From: Betaproteobacteria bacterium RIFCSPLOWO2_12_FULL_68_20
Lineage (GTDB): Bacteria > Pseudomonadota > Gammaproteobacteria > Burkholderiales > SG8-39
Assembly (NCBI GenBank): GCA_001770655.1
Contig: MERQ01000021.1
Span: 14,290 to 47,980 of the forward strand
DNA length: 33,691 nt
Direction of reading: 5' to 3'
The notes below the pieces were generated by a model. That model did not search any database. It was given only the letters and a program-made list of their open reading frames with translations, and had not been told where the DNA came from. The position numbers were made by a program, and so were the translations under genes. This document shows positions 7,486 to 15,103 of this stretch, piece after piece (the first letter of the stretch is position 1; the number at the start of each line of letters is the position of its first letter).

Positions 7486-9568
7486 AGACGATCTCGAAGT
7501 TGCCCAGCATGTCCACGCGCATCGTCCTGCCCGGATGCACCACCACGGTGGTGTCCGCGGTCTCGACGATCGCCGGTCCGCGGATGGCGTTGCCCGCGGC
7601 GAGCTTCTCGCCGTCATAAACCGGCGTCTTCCTCAAGCCTGACCACCAGATCGAGCGCGGCTTGAGGACGGCGTCCTTCGGGATGCGCTTCGACGTGCTC
7701 CTGGACTTGGAGAGCTTCGGCCGGGGCGTGAGCGCCCGCGCGCGCAGGCGGCAGACCACGATCTCGAGCTGCGCTCCGGCGAGCGCCGAGCCGCGGCCGT
7801 AGAGCTTCTCGTAGCGCTCCACGAAGAGCTTCCTCAGCCTCGGCTCGTAGGCAGCGGGCAGCCGGCTCCAGGGCAGCAGCACTTCCACCTCGTTGATCTG
7901 CCCCTTGTGGCGCACGTCGAGCGAGAACTCGAAGCGCTGGCGCGCGGCGGCGATTCCTTCGCCCGCCATCAGCTGCTTCGCCTGCTTTTCGAGCCTCTCC
8001 AGATTCGCATTGAGACGAGCGGCCGCCACCGGTGTTCCCACGATCTCGCTGTGCTCGAAGATGTGCAGCACGTCGGCCGCCGCCGCGCCGAAGGCGCACC
8101 AGGTGGAAGCCGCCTTCCGCTGCGGCACGATCACCTTCTTCACGCCCAGCTCCGCGGCGAACACGCCCGCGTGCGCCGGCCCCGCGCCGCCGAAGGCGAA
8201 CAGCACGAAGTCGCGCGGATCGAAGCCCTTCTCCACCGTCACCTTGCGGATGATGTCGGCCATGTTCAGCTCGACGATGCGGCAGATCCCCGCGGCGCAT
8301 TCGACCGCGCTCATGCCGATCTTCTTCCCCAGCTCCTCGATCGCGGCGAACGCTTTCCCGCGATCGAGCTTCATCCGTCCGCCCGCGAAATTGTCCGGAT
8401 CGAGATAGCCGAGCACGAGCTCCGCGTCGGTCACCGTGGGGACCGTGCCGCCGCGCCCGTAGCACACCGGCCCGGGGAAGGCGCCGGCGCTCTCCGGGCC
8501 TACGGTGAGGGTGCGCGTCTCGGGGTGCGCGCGCGCGAGGCTCCCGCCGCCCGCGCCGATCGCCTGCAGGTCCACCTTGGGGAGGAAATACTCGTACTGG
8601 CCGGTGTTGCTGATGAAAGAGTAGGCGGGCTTGCCGCCGTAGATGATCGAGACGTCGAACGAAGTGCCGCCCATGTCGGTGGTGATGATGTTCTTTTCGC
8701 CCATGGCGGCGCCGAGGAACATCGAGGCGGTCACGCCCGACACCGGGCCCGAGTCGAGGGTGAGGAGCGGGGCCTCGCCCGCGCGCTCGACCGGCACCGT
8801 GCCGCCGCCGCACTGGGCGATCTGCAGGCCGTGGGAGTAGCCCAGTCCGGTCAGCGTCTTGTCGAGCCCGCCAAGGTAGCCGGTGATCACCGGCCCGAGG
8901 TAGGCGTTCAGCGCGGTCGCCGTGACGCGCTCGTACTCGCCCCACTTGGGGGCGATGTCGACCGAGCAGGTGACGAAGATCTTCGGCGCGATCTTCTTCA
9001 CCAGCTCCCTGACCTTCAGCTCGTGCTTCGGATTCCGGAACGACCAGAGAAAGCAGATCGCGATCGCCTGCACGCCTTCCTTCACCAGCTCGCGGATTGC
9101 CTGCTCGGCCTGCCCCTCGTTCAGCGCCACCACGATCTCGCCGAAGCAATCCACGCGTTCCGACACGCCGCGGATCAGGCGCTTGGGGACGATCGGCGCC
9201 GGCTTCTGCGTCTCCGGGAAATGCACCACCTTGCGGATGTCGCGCCCGTTGTAGCCGCGCGAGCCGCGCATGATGTGAATCGCGTCCTCGTGGCCCTTGG
9301 TGGTGATGAGGCCGACCTTGGCGCCTTTCTTCTGGATGATCGTGTTGGTCCCTACGGTGGTGCCATGCGAGAGGAAGGCGATGTCGCGGCAGAAGTCGCC
9401 GAGCGAGAGGCCGAGGGCCCGGGCACCCGTATCGAGGGCTTCCATCATGCCCTGCGAGAAGTCGGAGGGCGTCGAGGGGACCTTCGTGGTGAGCAGCTTG
9501 CCGGCGCGATCGACGATCGCGCAGTCGGTGAAGGTGCCGCCGATGTCGATGCCGACGAGGTAGGGCAT
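7466..9568 (-). CDS. Hydantoinase A/oxoprolinase family ATPase subunit
   Basis: This is a 700-residue protein of the ASKHA ATPase type. The N-terminal VGIDIGGTFTDCAIVD (residues 5-20) is the phosphate-binding loop. FLSHGTTVGTNTIIQKKG and TTDMGGTSFDVSIIYGG are the other nucleotide-site motifs. The C-terminal third holds the usual beta-rich tail ending GPAIVETADTTVVVHPG. It would use ATP to activate a lactam, hydantoin or ketone for the hydantoinase B partner. That partner (2127-4469) lies about 3 kb away, beyond the TRAP operon, which is unusual for this pair. I chose the ATG at 9568 because the IDIGG loop should be very close to the N-terminus. The frame stays open upstream to 9676. No Shine-Dalgarno is visible; a TAATAT box ends 7 bases before the ATG. 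Confidence 0.92.
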   Translation of the reverse strand: MPYLVGIDIGGTFTDCAIVDRAGKLLTTKVPSTPSDFSQGMMEALDTGARALGLSLGDFCRDIAFLSHGTTVGTNTIIQKKGAKVGLITTKGHEDAIHIMRGSRGYNGRDIRKVVHFPETQKPAPIVPKRLIRGVSERVDCFGEIVVALNEGQAEQAIRELVKEGVQAIAICFLWSFRNPKHELKVRELVKKIAPKIFVTCSVDIAPKWGEYERVTATALNAYLGPVITGYLGGLDKTLTGLGYSHGLQIAQCGGGTVPVERAGEAPLLTLDSGPVSGVTASMFLGAAMGEKNIITTDMGGTSFDVSIIYGGKPAYSFISNTGQYEYFLPKVDLQAIGAGGGSLARAHPETRTLTVGPESAGAFPGPVCYGRGGTVPTVTDAELVLGYLDPDNFAGGRMKLDRGKAFAAIEELGKKIGMSAVECAAGICRIVELNMADIIRKVTVEKGFDPRDFVLFAFGGAGPAHAGVFAAELGVKKVIVPQRKAASTWCAFGAAAADVLHIFEHSEIVGTPVAAARLNANLERLEKQAKQLMAGEGIAAARQRFEFSLDVRHKGQINEVEVLLPWSRLPAAYEPRLRKLFVERYEKLYGRGSALAGAQLEIVVCRLRARALTPRPKLSKSRSTSKRIPKDAVLKPRSIWWSGLRKTPVYDGEKLAAGNAIRGPAIVETADTTVVVHPGRTMRVDMLGNFEIVFTAGRG

Positions 9569-9575
9569 GGGCGAT

Positions 9576-9581
9576 ATATTA
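9576..9581 (-). promoter_or_regulatory. Candidate -10 box of hydantoinase A
   Basis: Read on the minus strand the bases are TAATAT, 7 bases before the ATG at 9568. Transcription would then begin at or within a few bases of the start codon. No convincing -35 hexamer is found at 16-18 bases, so this rests on the -10 alone. Confidence 0.35.
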
Positions 9582-9656
9582 GCCGGCGACTCAGTGGAAC
9601 GGTACGAGCGCCGCATCAGGTTCATTGTCGGTTCGGGCGCCGCGCAACGCCCGTTT

Positions 9657-9676
9657 GTGATACAGTTGTGTCTCAC
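9657..9676 (+). promoter_or_regulatory. Candidate operator of the first toxin-antitoxin pair
   Basis: An imperfect inverted repeat, GTGATAC (9657-9663) and GTCTCAC (9670-9676), with 6 of 7 bases paired and a 6-base spacer, ends 3 bases before the antitoxin ATG. Antitoxins of this kind usually repress their own promoter through such sites. A GATACA or TACAGT box inside it could be the -10. I see no good -35. Confidence 0.35.
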
Positions 9677-9679
9677 GCC

Positions 9680-9934
9680 ATGTCATCGACCGCGACAGTC
9701 CGCGACTTGCGCAACCGTTTCCCGAAGGTGAAGAAGCTGGTCGAAACCGAGGGTGAGGTGCTGGTGACGGACAGGGGGAAGCCCAGGTACAGGCTCACCC
9801 TGTATACGACCGCCCTCGCGGCCAAGTCTCCTCCGGCGAAGGACTACGTGGCGCGCCTGACCCGCCATCAGCCCCGACCGCTCAGCGCGGCGGCGGCGAA
9901 GGCCCTTCACGAGGAGAACCGTGGCGGGCGCTGA
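9680..9934 (+). CDS. Phd/YefM-type antitoxin
   Basis: This 84-residue protein begins MSSTATVRDLRNRFPKVKKLV and continues EGEVLVTDRGKPRYRL. This is the Phd/YefM pattern: a short strand, a helix with the RDLRNRF core, and the turn before GKPRYRL. The N-terminal half should bind DNA and the C-terminal half should wrap the toxin. It lies directly before a PIN-domain toxin, with a 14-base overlap, as in VapBC operons whose antitoxin is of the Phd class. The ATG at 9680 has no Shine-Dalgarno and follows a small inverted repeat. Its target toxin is inferred from position. Confidence 0.85.
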   Translation: MSSTATVRDLRNRFPKVKKLVETEGEVLVTDRGKPRYRLTLYTTALAAKSPPAKDYVARLTRHQPRPLSAAAAKALHEENRGGR

Positions 9935-10379
9935 GGCGACGTACGTCGACCCGAGCGCGTTGCTGAAGCTCTACATCCACCAGCGGGAATCGGCTGCGAT
10001 GAGCGCCTGGCGCGCGCGCAGCAAAGGCGCGCTCGCCGTGACGCACCACGGCCGCGCCGAGATCGTGAACGGCATCTGCCTTGCGGTCTTCCGCGGTGAC
10101 ATCACCACCGATGCCAAGAACGACGCCCTGGCCTCGTTCGACGAGGATTTCGCGGAAGGGCGCTATGTCCAGGCCGACCTGCTGTGGCGCGCCACGCTCC
10201 AGCGTGCCGGCGAGCTGAGCCGCAAGCACACCCCGACGCTCGGCTGCCGTACCCTCGACGTGCTTCACGTCGCCAGCGCCCTGGAGCTCGGTCTGCGCCG
10301 CTTTCTCACCTTCGACCTGCGGCAGCATCGGCTCGTCCGGGCAGTCGGTCTGAAGCCGGTCGAGCCGCCGGCTCGGTGA
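9921..10379 (+). CDS. vapC: PIN-domain ribonuclease toxin (VapC family)
   Basis: This is a 152-residue PIN-domain protein. The acidic set is visible: Asp 10 in YVDPSALLKLY, Glu 47 in GRAEIVNG, Asp 113 in RTLDVLHVASALELG, and Asp 132 in FLTFDLRQHRLVRAVGL. These residues hold the metal that cuts RNA in VapC toxins, several of which target tRNA or rRNA loops. The GTG start at 9921 overlaps the antitoxin gene by 14 bases and is preceded by GAGGAG, so both proteins are made from one message. The gene ends 56 bases before the start of asnS. The catalytic set is complete, so the toxin is probably active. Confidence 0.88.
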   Translation: MAGAEATYVDPSALLKLYIHQRESAAMSAWRARSKGALAVTHHGRAEIVNGICLAVFRGDITTDAKNDALASFDEDFAEGRYVQADLLWRATLQRAGELSRKHTPTLGCRTLDVLHVASALELGLRRFLTFDLRQHRLVRAVGLKPVEPPAR

Positions 10380-10423
10380 GCTGATCAAGGCTTGCGCTGG
10401 GCCGTCGGCGCCGCGCTCCGACT

Positions 10424-10429
10424 TACACT
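10424..10429 (+). promoter_or_regulatory. Candidate -10 box of asnS
   Basis: TACACT lies exactly 6 bases before the ATG at 10436, which would give a leaderless or nearly leaderless message. The only Shine-Dalgarno-like bases (AGGA) abut the ATG and are too close to work. No clear -35 hexamer is present at normal spacing. The 56-base gap 10380-10435 holds nothing else I can recognise. Confidence 0.4.
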
Positions 10430-10435
10430 GTAGGA

Positions 10436-11836
<1,401 letters not shown>

Positions 11837-11839
<3 letters not shown>

Positions 11840-11871
11840 TGCTTGAGCATCAGTCATGCTGATGCTATGAT
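11837..11871 (+). promoter_or_regulatory. Promoter and operator of the second toxin-antitoxin pair
   Basis: A near-consensus sigma-70 promoter is visible: TTGAGC (11843-11848), a 17-base spacer, and TATGAT (11866-11871), with the ATG only 6 bases later. Three half-sites alternate in direction: TGATGC (11837-11842), GCATCA (11847-11852) and TGATGC (11860-11865). They flank the -35 box and fill the spacer. This is what is expected for a self-repressing ribbon-helix-helix antitoxin. Transcription would start at about the ATG. Confidence 0.75.
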
Positions 11872-11877
11872 GACACC

Positions 11878-12144
11878 ATGCGCACCACGGTCCGTCTGGA
11901 CGACGAGCTGCTCGAACGGCTGAAGGCGCAAGCCCGGCGCGAGAACCTGAGCCTGACGCGCCTGCTGAACCGGACCCTGCGGGCGGGCATGCAAGCCGGG
12001 CCGGCCCGAGCCGCGAGACGGCAGCGCTACCGGGAGCGGCCGGCCTCGATGGGCAGCCCTCGCGTCGCGCTGGACAAGGCGCTCGCCGCGGCCGCGGCGC
12101 TCGAAGACGCGGAGGTCGTGCGCGAGCTGGCGCTGCGCAAGTGA
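11878..12144 (+). CDS. Ribbon-helix-helix antitoxin (VapB/CopG-like)
   Basis: This is an 88-residue protein. Its first 45 residues (MRTTVRLDDELLERLKAQ, then NLSLTRLLNRTLRAGM) form a ribbon-helix-helix DNA-binding domain: the strand TTVRL, helix one and helix two. The remainder (residues 46-88) is basic and then alanine-rich, and probably binds the toxin. The gene ends in GTGA, overlapping the toxin start by 4 bases. The alternating TGATGC half-sites upstream are the likely binding sites of this protein. No Shine-Dalgarno precedes the ATG; the promoter places the transcript start at about the first codon. Confidence 0.87.
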   Translation: MRTTVRLDDELLERLKAQARRENLSLTRLLNRTLRAGMQAGPARAARRQRYRERPASMGSPRVALDKALAAAAALEDAEVVRELALRK

Positions 12145-12569
12145 GGATCGTGGACCTCAACGTCCTGCTGTACGCCGTCAACGCCGATTCCGCGCACCAC
12201 GCCGCCGCCCGTGTCTGGTGGGAAAAGGCACTGAGCGACGAGGAGCCGCTCGGGCTTCCCTGGATCGTCTTGCTCGGCTTCCTGCGCATTGCGACCAATG
12301 AGCGGGTCTTTCCGCGCCCGCTCAGCACGGATGCCGCCATCGGAAGGATCGATGCCTGGCTCGCCTGCGACAACGTGCGCGTGGCGCGCGAGAAGGAGAA
12401 TCACTGGGACGTGATGCGGGCCCTCGTCACGGCCAGCGGCGCGGCCGGGAACCTCACGACAGACGCGCACCTGGCGGCGCTCGCCATCAGTCACGATGCA
12501 ACCCTTGTTTCCAGCGACGCGGACTTCGGCCGCTTCAAGGGGTTGCGCTGGCAGAATCCCCTCGGCTGA
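12141..12569 (+). CDS. vapC: PIN-domain toxin (VapC family)
   Basis: This is a 142-residue PIN-domain protein. Asp 5 (VDLNVLLYAV), Asp 108 (LTTDAHLAALA), Asp 126 and Asp 128 (SSDADFGRFKGL) are the visible acidic residues. The usual mid-protein Glu is not evident in PWIVLLGFLRIAT. This is also the case in a recognised VapC subgroup with the GLPWVVLLGFLR pattern, so activity is still likely. The GTG start overlaps the antitoxin stop in GTGA. It is not closely similar to the toxin at 9921, so the two modules are separate acquisitions and not a duplication. Confidence 0.86.
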   Translation: MRIVDLNVLLYAVNADSAHHAAARVWWEKALSDEEPLGLPWIVLLGFLRIATNERVFPRPLSTDAAIGRIDAWLACDNVRVAREKENHWDVMRALVTASGAAGNLTTDAHLAALAISHDATLVSSDADFGRFKGLRWQNPLG

Positions 12570-12618
12570 CCGATTCCGGCGACGCCGGGCCACGACAGGC
12601 ACCGATCCGCAACCGCGC

Positions 12619-12667
12619 TTGACAAGCCGCCGGGCCGGCCAGATACTAAACCTTATGGTTAAGTATC
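12619..12667 (+). promoter_or_regulatory. ArsR-operon promoter with operator spanning the start codon
   Basis: A perfect TTGACA (12619-12624), a 17-base spacer and GATACT (12642-12647) place the transcript start at about the ATG at 12655. An operator-like inverted repeat has arms GATACTAAACC (12642-12652) and GGTTAAGTATC (12657-12667), with 10 of 11 bases paired and TTAT between. It covers the -10 box, the transcript start, the start codon and codons 2-4 (Val-Lys-Tyr). The remaining bases of the 12570-12618 gap show nothing I recognise. Confidence 0.75.
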
Positions 12668-12966
12668 AGGAGACGCAGCTCGACGCAGTGTTCGCCGCGC
12701 TCGCCGACTCCACCCGCCGCGAGGTGCTGCGCTCCCTGAGCGGCGGCAGCCTGCCGGTGAGCGAGCTCGCGGCGCCGCACGAGATGTCGCTGCCCGGGTT
12801 CATGAAGCACCTGCGGGTGCTCGAGGACGCGGGGCTGATCGCGCGCAACAAGGAAGGGCGGGTGGTGAGCTCTGGGGCGGGTTCAAGGTCATGGTGGATC
12901 TGTGAAGCTGGACCACGGACCGGTTCGCAGCGTACTTGGACAAGCAAGTCACCAGGAGAGACGACC
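12655..12966 (+). pseudogene. ArsR-family regulator, truncated after the winged helix
   Basis: Residues 1-71 (MVKYQETQLDAVFAALAD ... LIARNKEGRVV) form a normal ArsR winged helix-turn-helix of the type often found before SRPBCC or VOC genes. The usual next segment and the C-terminal dimer helix are missing. After GRVV the frame reads an unrelated Ser/Trp-rich stretch. A plausible helix-tail remnant (SWTTDRFAAYLDK) sits in another frame at 12906-12944, behind a TGA at 12903-12905. No stop lies in the ArsR frame before the VOC gene, so the HTH is joined in frame to the VOC protein by a 33-residue non-homologous linker. I read this as a deletion with frameshift. A working HTH-VOC fusion of 262 residues is the alternative. 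Confidence 0.6.
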
Positions 12967-13443
12967 ATGCCGAAAGTGAAACCCATTCCCGAAGGAATGC
13001 ACAGCGTCACGCCGCATCTGGTTTGCGCCGGCGCGGCGGATGCGATCGAGTTCTACAAGAAGGCGTTCGGCGCGATCGAGATGGCGCGCCTGCCGGGCCC
13101 CGATGGCAAGCTCATGCACGCCATGATTCGCATCGGCGATTCGGCCGTCATGCTGGTCGATGAAAATCCCGAGTGGGGCATGCTCGGGCCGAAGGCGCTC
13201 AAGGGCTCGTCAGTCGCGATCCATCTCTATGTCGAGGACGCAGACGCGTTCGCGGCGCGCGCGGTGAAGGCCGGGGCGAAGATCACCATGCCGCTCGACG
13301 ACATGTTCTGGGGCGATCGCTACGGCAAGCTCGAAGACCCGTTCGGCCATCACTGGTCGGTCGGCACGCACGTGCGCGACGTCGGCATGGAAGAAATGCA
13401 GCAGGCCATGAAGGCGATGCAGAAAGCACGAGCAACGAAATGA
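12967..13443 (+). CDS. PhnB-like VOC family protein
   Basis: This 158-residue protein begins MPKVKPIPEGMHSVTPHLVC. It has the PhnB/YdhR-type VOC pattern: AIEFYKKAFGAIEMARLPGPDG, then HAMIRIGDSAVMLVDE, VEDADAFAARAVKAGAK and the closing WGDRYGKLEDPFGHHWSV. This subgroup is widespread and mostly of unknown reaction. It has its own AGGAGAG 7 bases before the ATG, so it can be made independently even though its frame is open into the ArsR remnant upstream. It is followed with a 4-base overlap (ATGA) by the DUF427 gene. The intact operator at 12642 suggests that the pair was, and may still be, under ArsR-type control. Confidence 0.88.
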   Translation: MPKVKPIPEGMHSVTPHLVCAGAADAIEFYKKAFGAIEMARLPGPDGKLMHAMIRIGDSAVMLVDENPEWGMLGPKALKGSSVAIHLYVEDADAFAARAVKAGAKITMPLDDMFWGDRYGKLEDPFGHHWSVGTHVRDVGMEEMQQAMKAMQKARATK

Positions 13444-13823
13444 ATCCCGCCCCGGGCTACCGGAAGCACCCCGGCCATCGTATCGAGACGAAGCCGGCTG
13501 AAGAACGCGTGCGAGTGACGTTCAACGGCGAGGTCATCGCGGATACCAGGGACGCGATCCGGATGGTGGAGGCGATGGAGGGCAGCACGGTCGCGCCGGT
13601 CGTCTACTACATCCCGCGCAAGGACGTGAAGATGGACCGGCTGGTGCGTACGACCCACCGGAGCTACTGCCCGTTCAAGGGCCATGCCTCGTACTACTCG
13701 CTCGCCGGCGGGCCGGAGAACGCGGTCTGGAGCTACGAGCAGCCGTACGACGAAATGCTCGCGATCAAGGAGCACCTCGCCTTCTATCCGGACAAGGTGG
13801 ACGCGATCACAGCGGCGGGCTGA
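13440..13823 (+). CDS. DUF427 family protein
   Basis: This is a 127-residue protein with the DUF427 pattern: a strand RVRVTFNGEVIADT, VVYYIPRKDVKMDRLVRTTHRSYCPFKG in the core, ASYYSLA, the WSYEQPYDEMLAIKEHLAFYPDKVD closing motif and a short tail. The family forms small beta-barrels and has no settled function. The ATG overlaps the stop of the VOC gene, so the two are translationally coupled. No signal peptide or membrane segment is seen. I can add no more on its role. Confidence 0.88.
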   Translation: MNPAPGYRKHPGHRIETKPAEERVRVTFNGEVIADTRDAIRMVEAMEGSTVAPVVYYIPRKDVKMDRLVRTTHRSYCPFKGHASYYSLAGGPENAVWSYEQPYDEMLAIKEHLAFYPDKVDAITAAG

Positions 13824-13830
13824 ATCGCGG

Positions 13831-13859
13831 CATAATGGTCCTCCCGGAGGAGGACCGGA
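13831..13859 (+). promoter_or_regulatory. -10 box and Shine-Dalgarno-hiding hairpin before the molybdenum hydroxylase operon
   Basis: CATAAT (13831-13836) is a good -10 box without a clear -35. Directly after it is a perfect 8-base-pair hairpin: GGTCCTCC (13837-13844), a CGGA loop and GGAGGACC (13849-13856). Its right arm is the Shine-Dalgarno of the TTG start at 13860. RNA started from this promoter at about 13843 would lack most of the left arm and leave the site open. RNA read through from the DUF427 gene would contain both arms and hide it. The same palindrome could instead be a protein operator. Confidence 0.55.
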
Positions 13860-14663
13860 TTGAAGGCGCCGTCGTTTGCCTACGCCAAGCCGCGCTCGCT
13901 GGAGGAGGCGTTCGATCTCCTCGAGCGTCCGGGCGCGAAGATTCTGGCCGGCGGCCAGAGCCTCGTTCCCTCGCTCAACATGCGGCTCTCCTCGCCGGAG
14001 CTGCTGGTCGACATCACCGGAATTTCTTCTCTCGCCGGCATCCAGGTCGGCAGGACCTTCCGCATCGGCGCGCTCGTCACGCACGCGCAAATCGAGCGGT
14101 CGGCGGAAATCAGGAAGCAGGTCCCGCTCCTCGCCGAGGCCGCAGCGCACATCGCTCATCCGGCGATCCGCAACCGCGGCACGCTGGGCGGCAGCCTCGC
14201 GCTCGCCGACCCGGCCGCGGAGTACCCGGCCTGCGCGCTTGCGCTCAACGCGACGCTCGTGCTCCTCGGCAGGAAGGGCGAGCGCCGCGTTCCGGCCGGG
14301 AGCTTCTTTAAGGGCCTGTTCGAGACCGACCTGCGGACGGGAGAGCTGCTCGCGGCGGTGGAGTTCCCCAGGGTCGAGCGCTCGGCGTTCCTCGAGCTCG
14401 CGCGCCGGCAGGGCGATTACGCGATCATCGGCCTCGCCGGCGTCGCCGACGGCTCGGGCAGGCGCATCGCCTTCCTCGGTGCCGGCGCGACGCCGGTCCT
14501 CGCGAAAGGCGCTTCAGCCGCGTCGAGTCTCGAGCAGGCGCTGAAAGCCCTGGGAAACGACATCGATCCGCCGGCGGATCTGTATCACTCGTCGGCCACC
14601 AAGCTGCACCTCGCCAAAGTGCTTCTTTCGCGCGCATGGAACACGCTGTCGAAACCACACTGA
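13860..14663 (+). CDS. Xanthine dehydrogenase/CO dehydrogenase family FAD-binding subunit
   Basis: This 267-residue protein is the medium (CoxM-like) subunit of a molybdenum hydroxylase. ILAGGQSLVPSLNMRL (about residues 28-43) and HPAIRNRGTLGGSLALADPAAE (about 100-121) are the two FAD-contact motifs of this family. It passes electrons from the iron-sulphur subunit to an acceptor. The start is TTG at 13860, supported by the GGAGGA 5 bases upstream and by the family N-terminus (KAPSFAYAKPRSLEEA). The next gene overlaps its end by 28 bases. The gene order M-S-L is that of coxMSL, but the large subunit is not a typical CO dehydrogenase, so I give no cox name. Confidence 0.92.
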   Translation: MKAPSFAYAKPRSLEEAFDLLERPGAKILAGGQSLVPSLNMRLSSPELLVDITGISSLAGIQVGRTFRIGALVTHAQIERSAEIRKQVPLLAEAAAHIAHPAIRNRGTLGGSLALADPAAEYPACALALNATLVLLGRKGERRVPAGSFFKGLFETDLRTGELLAAVEFPRVERSAFLELARRQGDYAIIGLAGVADGSGRRIAFLGAGATPVLAKGASAASSLEQALKALGNDIDPPADLYHSSATKLHLAKVLLSRAWNTLSKPH

Positions 14664-15103
14664 CGGTGAACGGTATCGAGGTGACGCGGCGCATCGAGCC
14701 GCGCCGGAACCTGGTCGACTTCCTGCGCGAGGAGCTGGGACTCACCGGCTCGCACGTCGGCTGCGAGCACGGCGTGTGCGGCGCGTGCACGGTGCGCGTG
14801 GACGGCGAGATAGTGCGCGGCTGCCTGATGCTCGCCGTGCAGGCGAACGGGTGCAAGGTCGAGACCATCGAGGGCCTCTCCGACTCGGGCGAGCTCGCCC
14901 GCCTGCAAAAGGCTTTTCACGACAGGAACGCGCTGCAATGCGGCTTCTGCACGCCGGCGATGCTGATGGCGGCGAGAGATCTGCAATTGAAGAACCCGAA
15001 GGCCTCGCGCGAAGAGATCCGCACCCATCTCTCGGGCAACTACTGCCGCTGCACCGGCTACCAGGCGATCGTCGACGCGATCGAGGACGTGCTGCATGGG
15101 TAA
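14636..15103 (+). CDS. Molybdenum hydroxylase 2Fe-2S subunit
   Basis: This 155-residue small subunit binds two 2Fe-2S clusters. The N-terminal plant-ferredoxin-type cluster uses Cys 43, 48, 51 and 63 (GCEHGVCGACTV ... GC). The C-terminal four-helix domain uses Cys 102, 105, 137 and 139 (QCGFCTPAM ... YCRCTGY). All eight ligands are present. It carries electrons from the molybdenum centre to FAD. It overlaps the FAD-subunit gene by 28 bases and the large-subunit gene by 8 bases, which points to strict co-translation of the complex. Confidence 0.96.
   Translation: MEHAVETTLTVNGIEVTRRIEPRRNLVDFLREELGLTGSHVGCEHGVCGACTVRVDGEIVRGCLMLAVQANGCKVETIEGLSDSGELARLQKAFHDRNALQCGFCTPAMLMAARDLQLKNPKASREEIRTHLSGNYCRCTGYQAIVDAIEDVLHG

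Noticed and set aside
5977-7617. Minus-strand 546-codon frame rich in Asp, Arg, His and Gln
   Set aside because: It lies opposite dctQ/dctM. The Asp/Arg/His-rich, low-complexity composition is the usual shadow of hydrophobic membrane codons.
7907-9679. 591-codon extension upstream of the first antitoxin
   Set aside because: It is antisense to hydantoinase A. The antitoxin begins at the ATG at 9680, where the Phd-type N-terminus starts.
13837-13856. Intrinsic terminator after the DUF427 gene
   Set aside because: The stem is strong but is followed by GGATTG and not a T-run, and its arm is the next gene's ribosome binding site.
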